Assembly (NCBI RefSeq): GCF_937949835.1 | Contig: NZ_CALEDC010000140.1 | Coordinates: 1-11,292, forward strand | Source: an uncultured Campylobacter sp. | GTDB taxonomy: Bacteria; Campylobacterota; Campylobacteria; Campylobacterales; Campylobacteraceae | Direction: 5' to 3' | Length of the DNA: 11,292 nucleotides | In this document: positions 6,322-11,292 of the stretch, piece by piece | Position numbering within the stretch: the stretch's first letter is position 1 | Layout: each line of letters begins with the position of its first letter | Notes under the pieces: generated by a model | The model's database searches: none | What the model saw: only the letters and a program-made list of their open reading frames with translations | Told to the model about the DNA's origin: nothing | Program-made: the position numbers and the translations under genes

Positions 6322-7526
6322 TGCTGATCGTTCAAAAATACGGCGGTACGAGCGTCGGTACGCTAGAGCGGATCGAGGCGGTTGCGCAGCGCGTGATAAA
6401 GACTAAAAACGAAGGACACGATGTCGCGGTAATCGTCTCTGCGATGAGCGGCGTTACCAATCAGCTCATCGAGCAGGCGGAATTTTTTACTAAAACTCCC
6501 GTAGGCAGAGAGATGGATGTGCTGCTAAGCTCGGGCGAGCGCGTCACGAGTGCACTTTTAGCTATCGCGCTAAATGCTAAGGGCTATGCTGCGATCGCAT
6601 TTAGCGGGCGTGGTGCGGGCATCGTGACGGATAATTTTCACACCAAAGCTCGCATCGTCTCTATCGATCCAAAAAGCATGCAAGAGGCGCTAAAGCAGGG
6701 CAAAATCGTCGTCGTTGCGGGCTTCCAGGGCATCAGCACCGCAGGCGAAGTAACTACGCTCGGGCGAGGCGGAAGCGATCTTAGCGCAGTCGCCGTTGCA
6801 GGAGCGCTGAATGCCGATCTGTGCGAAATTTACACCGATGTAGACGGCGTATATACGACCGATCCGCGCATTGAGCCAAAGGCTAAGAAGCTTGATCGCA
6901 TCAGCTACGACGAGATGCTTGAGCTTGCGAGCTTGGGAGCGAAGGTTTTGCAAAATCGAAGCGTCGAGCTTGCGAAGAAATTAAACGTAAATTTGGTGAC
7001 GCGAAGCAGTTTTAACGATCATGAAGGAACACTCATAACAGGAGAAGAAAAGATGGAAGATGCGGTAATTAGCGGCATTGCATTGGATAAAAATCAAGCA
7101 AGAATCACGATTAGAAACGTAGAGGATCGCCCCGGCGTCGCGGCTGAAATTTTCTCCGCGCTCGCGAGCAAGGAGATCAACGTCGATATGATCGTGCAAA
7201 ATATCGGACGAAACGGCGAGACGAATTTAGGCTTTACCGTGCCGCAAAACGAGCTGCAGACTGCTTATGCGGTAATGAAAGAGGTAAATCCTAATCCGAA
7301 TTCCATCATCGAATCGGATGCCGATATCGTAAAGGTTTCTTTAGTGGGCGTTGGTATGAAAAGCCACAGCGGCATAGCCAGCAAGGCGTTTAAGACGCTT
7401 GCGGATGAAGGGATAAATATCCAGATGATCTCCACGAGCGAGATTAAAATTTCGATGATCGTAGAGGCCAAATACGGCGAGCTTGCCGTGCGCGCGCTGC
7501 ATAAAGCCTACGATTTGGATAAATAA
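6321..7526 (+). CDS. lysC: Aspartate kinase (aspartokinase)
   Basis: Aspartokinase phosphorylates L-aspartate to 4-phospho-L-aspartate, the first step towards lysine, diaminopimelate, threonine and methionine. The 401-residue protein is monofunctional: the kinase domain covers residues 1 to about 240, with K-Y-G-G-T-S-V (6-12), S-G-E-R-V-T (71-76), G-R-G-G-S-D (148-153) and Y-T-D-V-D-G-V-Y-T-T-D-P-R (171-183). Two ACT regulatory domains follow, about 250-330 (including N-V-E-D-R-P-G-V at 266-273) and about 335-401 (V-G-V-G-M-K-S-H-S at 342-350, then S-T-S-E-I-K-I-S at 371-378), where lysine and/or threonine feedback is expected. It overlaps rppH and hobA by one base each. An internal start at M245 may yield a separate regulatory subunit. 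Confidence 0.97.
   Translation: MLIVQKYGGTSVGTLERIEAVAQRVIKTKNEGHDVAVIVSAMSGVTNQLIEQAEFFTKTPVGREMDVLLSSGERVTSALLAIALNAKGYAAIAFSGRGAGIVTDNFHTKARIVSIDPKSMQEALKQGKIVVVAGFQGISTAGEVTTLGRGGSDLSAVAVAGALNADLCEIYTDVDGVYTTDPRIEPKAKKLDRISYDEMLELASLGAKVLQNRSVELAKKLNVNLVTRSSFNDHEGTLITGEEKMEDAVISGIALDKNQARITIRNVEDRPGVAAEIFSALASKEINVDMIVQNIGRNGETNLGFTVPQNELQTAYAVMKEVNPNPNSIIESDADIVKVSLVGVGMKSHSGIASKAFKTLADEGINIQMISTSEIKISMIVEAKYGELAVRALHKAYDLDK
7040..7055 (+). promoter_or_regulatory. Candidate internal ribosome-binding site and start within lysC
   Basis: AGGAG (7040-7044) lies eight bases before an in-frame ATG (7053-7055), codon 245 of lysC, exactly at the linker between the kinase and the ACT domains. 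Initiation here would give a 157-residue protein starting M-E-D-A-V-I-S-G and ending with the lysC stop. Corynebacterium glutamicum and Bacillus subtilis make an aspartokinase beta subunit from such an internal start, and the C. glutamicum beta subunit also begins with a Met-Glu-rich stretch just before V-L-T-G. The AGGAG also encodes Gly-Glu, so coding constraint alone could explain it. Confidence 0.5.
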
Positions 7527-8059
7527 TGCAGGATCTGCACACTTGGAGCGTTACGGCGATGCGCTCCGAGCCCGGACTTGAGTGGCTTGAGGATCGCAAG
7601 GAGGACTGGACGCCGCTTTTGGCTTCAAAGCTAAAATTCCTCCACGACGGCTTTGCTTTCATCGTCATCTGCGACGATGAGCGAAGCTGGTTTAGCGAAT
7701 ACATCATCAAAAAGATTAACTCCTCTACCAACTCCCGTCCGCTGTTGCCGTTTTTTTCGCTGCGCTCGCTCTATCGCGGCGGAGTAAATAGCCTAGAGGA
7801 CGCGCTGCTGCTAAACGATATGCTAAGCCTCGCGTTTGCCAACGGCTTTATATATTTTTACATCGGCAACGGCAACCATCCGCTAGCCAAAATCGCCAAA
7901 AGCCACGAGGACAGCTATCTGTGGCTCATCGACGAGAGGCTGCAAAATAGCTTTTACATGAGCGAGAGCGATCCGAGCCTGGATCTCAAACTGATCCAGC
8001 TTTTTAAAATTTTAGACAAAAGCATCGACGCCGTGCTTTTTGACGAAGTGGTGCTTTGA
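7526..8059 (+). CDS. hobA: HobA, DnaA-interacting replication initiation factor
   Basis: HobA binds domains I-II of DnaA as a tetramer and promotes assembly of the initiation complex at oriC; it is the structural and functional counterpart of DiaA and is known from Helicobacter and Campylobacter relatives. The 177-residue product matches the expected size (about 180) and is recognisable from H-T-W-S at the N-terminus, G-F-A-F-I-V-I-C-D-D-E-R-x-W-F (42-56), R-P-L-L-P-F-F-S-L (71-79) and the C-terminal F-Y-M-x-E-x-D-x-x-L-D-L-K-L-I-Q-L-F (143-160). There is no signal peptide or membrane segment. The ATG shares one base with the lysC TAA. The next gene encodes another replication protein, as in C. 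jejuni (Cj0583-Cj0584). Confidence 0.9.
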   Translation: MQDLHTWSVTAMRSEPGLEWLEDRKEDWTPLLASKLKFLHDGFAFIVICDDERSWFSEYIIKKINSSTNSRPLLPFFSLRSLYRGGVNSLEDALLLNDMLSLAFANGFIYFYIGNGNHPLAKIAKSHEDSYLWLIDERLQNSFYMSESDPSLDLKLIQLFKILDKSIDAVLFDEVVL

Positions 8060-8676
8060 AAATCATAAATCAGATCGTTTTAACCAATGATTATGAGGGC
8101 TTTAAAGATAAAATTTTAGCCGAAATTCCGCGCAAAAATTTAAGGTTTTTCGAAAGCACCGAGCTTAAGATCGACGAGGCGCGAAAGATCATCGACGAAG
8201 CCTACGTCGCCGAGCGCGAGGATAAGATCATCGTCATCGCCGCTACGAAATTCGGCGAAGAGGCGCAAAACGCTCTGCTTAAAATTTTAGAGGAGCCGCC
8301 CAAAAATACGGTGTTTTTCCTGATTACCCCTTTCATCAACGCCCTGCTGCCCACCATCCGCTCGCGCCTGATCGTGCAAAACCTCTGCGTGCGAAAGCCC
8401 AGATATCGCACCGGACTAAATTTAGTCAGGCTCAGCCTAAAGGAAGCGGTGGAATTTATCGGCGCGCAGATCGCACTGGAGCGCAAGGGCGAGCTGGACA
8501 AAACGGCGCTAAAAGCGCTCATCGGCGAGATCGCGCTAGAGTGCTTCGAAGTAGGCGTCAGGCTAAGCGGCGATGAGCTGCAGCGGATTGACCGCTTGAG
8601 TTACCTCGCCGAGCACAACGCCAAAGCCCACGCCGTGCTTACTCCGTTACTGTTGATGATCGAGGAGAAAAGATGA
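8056..8676 (+). CDS. holB: DNA polymerase III subunit delta' (short, epsilonproteobacterial type)
   Basis: Delta' is part of the clamp loader that places the sliding clamp on primed DNA. The 206-residue product has E-E-A-Q-N-A-L-L-K-I-L-E-E-P-P (68-82), a clamp-loader AAA+ signature, and L-L-P-T-I-R-S-R (97-104), the sensor/SRC-like segment with the usual Cys replaced by Leu. No Walker A loop and no four-cysteine zinc module are present, and the protein is far shorter than E. coli delta' (334 residues), so only part of the AAA+ domain plus a helical C-terminal region remains. The start is TTG, giving a TTGA overlap with the hobA stop; this fits translation coupled to hobA. The stop overlaps the folP ATG. 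Delta' identity is firm by motif and context, though the truncated form is unusual outside this group. Confidence 0.88.
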   Translation: MKIINQIVLTNDYEGFKDKILAEIPRKNLRFFESTELKIDEARKIIDEAYVAEREDKIIVIAATKFGEEAQNALLKILEEPPKNTVFFLITPFINALLPTIRSRLIVQNLCVRKPRYRTGLNLVRLSLKEAVEFIGAQIALERKGELDKTALKALIGEIALECFEVGVRLSGDELQRIDRLSYLAEHNAKAHAVLTPLLLMIEEKR

Positions 8677-9815
8677 AAATTTATAAAATTTCAAACGAAG
8701 CCGATTTCGCGCTGATTTGCGAGCGCATCGGCGTGCGAAATGCGGGACGGGCGATAATGCAGAAAAAATCGCGCCTAAACTTTTTCTATCTAAAAGATCT
8801 GCGCGCGCCCGCGGCGAATATTTTAAAGCAGGATGCCCTTAGCATCGGTGCTGAGCTTGCGTGCAACGAAGGAGTGATCCTAGGGTGCGATGGTACGGAT
8901 GCGGTTTTGATCGCAAACGACCGCCAGATCGAAGCTTTAGCGCAAAAGGAAGCGCTGCAGGATTTCGGGCTAAAAGAGCTCGCGAAATTTCTAAGCGAGA
9001 AATTTGCTAAGCCGCAAAGCTGCGAAATAATGGGCGTCGTCAATATCAACTCCGATAGCTTTAACCCAGCAAGCCGCGCGGCAAGCTTAAAAGAGGCGAC
9101 CAATAAGATCGAAAAGATGATTGAGCAGGGCGCCGCTATCATCGATATCGGCGGCGTGAGCTCGCGTCCGGGCAGCCAGTACTGCGGCAGGGATGAGGAG
9201 TTTGCGCGCATAAAGGACGTGCTGAGCGAAATTTACCGCCTGCGTCTACACGAAAAGGCTAAATTTAGCCTCGATAGCTTCGATGAGTATTGTTTGGAAT
9301 TTGCGCTAGATCGGGGCTTTAGCATCATCAACGACATCAGCGCAAATCTCGCTCTTGCCCCGCTCGCGCTTCGCTACGACGCCGCTTACGTGCTGATGCA
9401 CATGCAAGGAAAGCCGCAAAATATGCAGCTTGCACCCAAATACGACGATCTGATGGGTGAGATAGATGAGTTTTTTGCGCAAAATTTGCAGCAGCTGCAA
9501 AGCGCGGGACTTAAAAAGATCATCCTTGACGTGGGCATCGGCTTTGGCAAGACCGCCGAGCAAAATTTGGTGCTGATTAAAAATTTGCAGCATTTTTTGC
9601 ACTTCGGCTGCCCGCTGCTCGTGGGCGCGAGCAGAAAGAGCGTTATCGATTTTTACAGCCCCTCCGCGGTCGCGGACAGGCTCGCAGGCTCGCTGTATCT
9701 GCATCAGATCGCCGCTTTAAACGGCGCTGCGATCATCCGCACGCACGATGTTTTCGAACACGCTCAAATGCTAAATCTAATGCGCGCGATGGACGCCGCT
9801 GCGGTAAAATTTTAG
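8673..9815 (+). CDS. folP: Dihydropteroate synthase with N-terminal extension
   Basis: DHPS condenses p-aminobenzoate with 6-hydroxymethyl-dihydropterin pyrophosphate in folate synthesis and is the sulfonamide target. The barrel domain runs from about residue 116 to 378: I-M-G-V-V-N-I-N-S-D-S-F-N (119-131, where most enzymes have N-x-T-P-D-S-F), I-D-I-G-G-V-S-S-R-P-G (157-167), I-I-N-D-I-S (218-223), L-M-H-M-Q-G (241-246), D-V-G-I-G-F-G-K-T (286-294), L-V-G-A-S-R-K-S (316-323) and I-R-T-H-D-V (355-360). These carry the pterin, phosphate and substrate-loop residues, so the enzyme should be active. Residues 1 to about 115 form an additional region absent from E. coli FolP (282 residues); long DHPS of this kind is seen in Campylobacter. 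It overlaps holB by ATGA and ends the operon. Confidence 0.95.
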   Translation: MKIYKISNEADFALICERIGVRNAGRAIMQKKSRLNFFYLKDLRAPAANILKQDALSIGAELACNEGVILGCDGTDAVLIANDRQIEALAQKEALQDFGLKELAKFLSEKFAKPQSCEIMGVVNINSDSFNPASRAASLKEATNKIEKMIEQGAAIIDIGGVSSRPGSQYCGRDEEFARIKDVLSEIYRLRLHEKAKFSLDSFDEYCLEFALDRGFSIINDISANLALAPLALRYDAAYVLMHMQGKPQNMQLAPKYDDLMGEIDEFFAQNLQQLQSAGLKKIILDVGIGFGKTAEQNLVLIKNLQHFLHFGCPLLVGASRKSVIDFYSPSAVADRLAGSLYLHQIAALNGAAIIRTHDVFEHAQMLNLMRAMDAAAVKF

Positions 9816-9817
9816 AA

Positions 9818-9951
9818 TTTTGCGGAATTTTCATAGAATTCCATATTTTTCACGATATTTTTGTAAATTTGCCTTATGCGGAATTCTAAAATTCCTCAAG
9901 GAAATATTTTAATTCTTTTAAAATTTTGCGAAAGAGCTTTTGCGGAATTTT
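9818..9951. repeat. Three copies of a 14-mer, TTTTGCGGAATTTT
   Basis: TTTTGCGGAATTTT occurs exactly at 9818-9831 and 9938-9951, 120 bases apart, with a two-mismatch copy (TTATGCGGAATTCT) at 9874-9887. The first and third are followed within a few bases by a T-rich CCATATTTT. They lie in the non-coding gap between convergent genes. The core GGAATTTT also recurs inside tatB, so part of the similarity may reflect genome-wide oligonucleotide bias. Confidence 0.5.
9824..9850 (+). terminator. Weak candidate terminator after folP
   Basis: GGAATT (9824-9829) can pair with AATTCC (9837-9842), followed by ATATTTTT. The stem is only six pairs and AT-rich, so it is weak. A second GGAATT/AATTCC stem lies at 9880-9895, and an AT-only stem at 9906-9924. 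Together they could end transcription of the rppH-folP operon before the convergent gene. Confidence 0.25.
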
Positions 9952-10112
9952 ATCCATATTTTATTTTGCTTCTAAGCTTTCGTGCACTTGCTCGTCGAAA
10001 CTTATAAAAATTTATAGAATTTCGCTCGATTTATGAGGCGCGTCAAAACAGCGAAGTAAAGAGGGATAAATTCTAGCGACGATTGCACGGATTATTTGCT
10101 GCGCGAGCCGAG
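9952..10112. other. Remainder of convergent intergenic region
   Basis: With the preceding repeats this makes a gap of almost 300 bases without a gene. I see an AT-only inverted repeat (TATAAA/TTTATA, 10003-10016) and no RNA gene or supported ORF. In C. jejuni, from memory, ligA follows folP; no part of it is visible here. Confidence 0.4.
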
Positions 10113-10874
10113 TTATTTCATTTTTGGGCGGAACGAGCGCTTTACGTCAAAGCCCTTGCTAGCGATTTTTATATCATTTGGTATCGTGCCTATCGGAGCA
10201 GAGGCGTCCTTTTTGGCGGATAAAAACTCGACTAAGCTTTGCCAGACAAAGTCGGCGTTCAGATAAAACCCCATCGCGTTAAGCTGCGGATTTATCGCTG
10301 CGGTGTGAATGTTCTGTGTGAGCTTAAAAAATACGATGGGTGCGCTCAAAATTTCATCTTTGCTTATAATTTTATCGTCGCGAACAATATTTTTTAGCGT
10401 CGTTTTGCGGTCGCCCTCTAGCGCCACGAGCTGCAAAATTTCCTCGCGCGTACCCTGCTCGCCGACCTTGCCTAGCCACGAGACGATATGGGCGCGAAAT
10501 CCATCGCTAAAGCTCAAAGTTCTGTCATTCTGATACTGCCTTCTTAGCTCCGTCTCGTCAAACTCTAGGCTTGTGTAAATTTTACCCTGAGAGGCGAAAA
10601 TATGGACTAAATTTTTGCCGATGAAAATCACGGAGTGAAGCAGGCGCGGCAGTTTATTTACGTCAGTTTTGCTCCAGTTTATAAATTTACCGCGGATAAA
10701 GCGGTACCCGCTAAGCTTCCTTTCAAAGACCTTTTTATCGCCCTCGTCAAGCCTCCATAGCTCGTCCGCATCGACTAGAGTAGAGTTTCTGCGGTCATAG
10801 ACCAAAGTCTCGTCAAGTCCGTATTTTGACACCATAAAATCGTAATTATCTTTAAATTTCGAGATAATTTTCAT
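10113..10874 (-). CDS. Conserved hypothetical protein (253 aa)
   Basis: The function is unknown. The protein looks soluble, with no signal peptide or membrane span. The N-terminus M-K-I-I-S-K-F-K-D-N-Y-D-F and V-Y-D-R-R (25-29), the central N-P-Q-L-N-A-M-G-F-Y (195-204) followed by a W-Q-S-L-V-E-F-L-S (211-219) segment, and the C-terminal K-G-F-D-V-K-R-S-F-R (240-249) resemble a widespread family of uncharacterised proteins found in bacteria and, as I recall, some phages, in which NP-x-L...F and GFD..SFR are the conserved marks. The family has no catalytic motif I can name. The ATG is preceded by AAGGGA with six bases spacing. It is convergent to folP and probably transcribed alone; its base composition does not look foreign. 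Confidence 0.85.
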   Translation of the reverse strand: MKIISKFKDNYDFMVSKYGLDETLVYDRRNSTLVDADELWRLDEGDKKVFERKLSGYRFIRGKFINWSKTDVNKLPRLLHSVIFIGKNLVHIFASQGKIYTSLEFDETELRRQYQNDRTLSFSDGFRAHIVSWLGKVGEQGTREEILQLVALEGDRKTTLKNIVRDDKIISKDEILSAPIVFFKLTQNIHTAAINPQLNAMGFYLNADFVWQSLVEFLSAKKDASAPIGTIPNDIKIASKGFDVKRSFRPKMK

Positions 10875-11234
10875 GTTCGTCCCTTAAAATTTTATCTTTC
10901 AAAAGCTTCCTAATCGGCGTGTTTTGCACTGAAACCGAAGCAAAATTTTATCATCGTAAATTCGCACTGCGAACCTCGCAAATTTTACTGCTAAATCGCC
11001 AAAAATTTATATTGCAACCTCACGGCTCGTTCAATTTTACCGCGTGTCGACGAAATAGTAAAACCGAACGAAAAGCGTGCGACGCGGCAAATTTTAAATT
11101 TATTTTACGCAGCGACGTAGAATTTTAAAATTTATTTTCCGCGATGGCACAAAATTTCAAATTTATCTGCCGCAAAAAACAGAGTCCATTACCGTCTAAG
11201 TCGCAAATTTTGGTAGTGGTAAAAACCAAAGTCG
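10875..11234. other. AAATTT-rich non-coding region
   Basis: About 360 bases without a supported gene. AAATTT or AAAATTTT recurs at short intervals between G+C-rich islets. Upstream of the 253-residue gene, two minus-strand GATAAAATTTT sequences (near 10886-10896 and 10943-10952) are candidate -10 elements; the farther one leaves a more reasonable leader. The right part contains the degenerate tandem repeat described separately. No tRNA or other RNA gene was recognised. Confidence 0.4.
11096..11175. repeat. Degenerate 31-32 bp tandem repeat
   Basis: Units begin at 11096, 11128 and 11159, each opening with AAATTTAT, followed by a T-rich run, a CGC-containing islet and, in the first two units, AATTT again. 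The spacing is 32 then 31 bases. The third copy is diverged and shorter. Similar ATTTTACCGC sequence near 11034 could be a fourth, weaker copy. It is not a CRISPR: there are no constant repeats separated by unique spacers. Confidence 0.4.
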
Positions 11235-11292
11235 CTATCGCTTAAAGTCGTGAATTTCGATATTTGTGCCGTATTTTTTGCAAAGCTCGCTT
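11235..11292 (-). CDS. Probable 3' end of a gene entering from the right (partial)
   Basis: On the minus strand a frame is open from the window edge to a TAG at 11235-11237 and encodes SELCKKYGTNIEIHDFKR. The composition (helix-forming start, then alternating I-E-I-H) looks like a true C-terminus, but 18 residues are too few to name a family. Codon use fits the neighbours. It would be transcribed in the same direction as the 253-residue gene, about 360 bases upstream of it. Confidence 0.35.
   Translation of the reverse strand, partial: SELCKKYGTNIEIHDFKR

Noticed and set aside
8786..9704. Two minus-strand ORFs (8786-9211 and 9306-9704) opposite folP
   Set aside because: They are antisense shadows of a gene whose DHPS motifs are spread along the whole plus-strand frame.
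10919..11128. Plus-strand ORF of 69 codons in the right intergenic region
   Set aside because: It is built from AAATTT-rich repeats, translates into F/K/R-rich sequence without family features, and has no ribosome-binding site.
11034..11175. CRISPR-like array
   Set aside because: The repeat units are themselves degenerate and contiguous, with no constant repeat plus unique spacer structure, and no cas gene is present.

Overview
The window looks like a chromosomal segment of an epsilonproteobacterium (Campylobacterota), most likely a higher-GC oral-type Campylobacter. Three things point there. HobA, a DnaA-binding initiation factor restricted to this group, is present. FolP and the DNA polymerase III delta' subunit have the size and motif variants I associate with this group. 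The order queA-tatC-tatB-hemW / rppH-lysC-hobA-holB-folP matches, from memory, Campylobacter jejuni Cj0577c-Cj0585. The species assignment is inference from base composition and gene order.

Layout: bases 1-299 hold no gene I can support. Bases 300-5714 are a leftward (minus-strand) operon read in the order hemW, tatB, tatC, queA, a membrane-anchored protein resembling a degenerate hybrid histidine kinase, a small protein of unknown function, and possibly a 76-residue ORF. Bases 5715-5850 are the divergent promoter region and contain a perfect 18-bp AT palindrome. Bases 5851-9815 are a tightly packed rightward operon, rppH-lysC-hobA-holB-folP, in which every junction overlaps by 1 or 4 bases. 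Bases 9816-10112 are a convergent intergenic stretch with three copies of a 14-mer and small stem-loops. Bases 10113-10874 hold a minus-strand conserved hypothetical gene. After about 360 bases of AAATTT-rich non-coding DNA with degenerate tandem repeats, the last 58 bases probably carry the 3' end of another minus-strand gene.

How the genes work together: the leftward operon joins a radical-SAM HemW protein (heme-related), two subunits of the twin-arginine protein export system (no tatA is present here) and a tRNA queuosine enzyme. The rightward operon joins mRNA 5'-end processing (RppH), the first step of the aspartate amino-acid pathway (LysC), replication initiation (HobA), the replisome clamp loader (delta') and folate synthesis (FolP). 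These are core genes. The variable parts are the flanks: the two or three unknown genes after queA, and everything to the right of folP, where C. jejuni (from memory) carries ligA.

The points most worth a second look are the degenerate kinase/receiver protein and its same-frame downstream partner, an internal ribosome-binding site and start inside lysC that would yield a separate regulatory subunit, the long low-complexity tail of TatB, and the repeat-bearing intergenic regions on the right.
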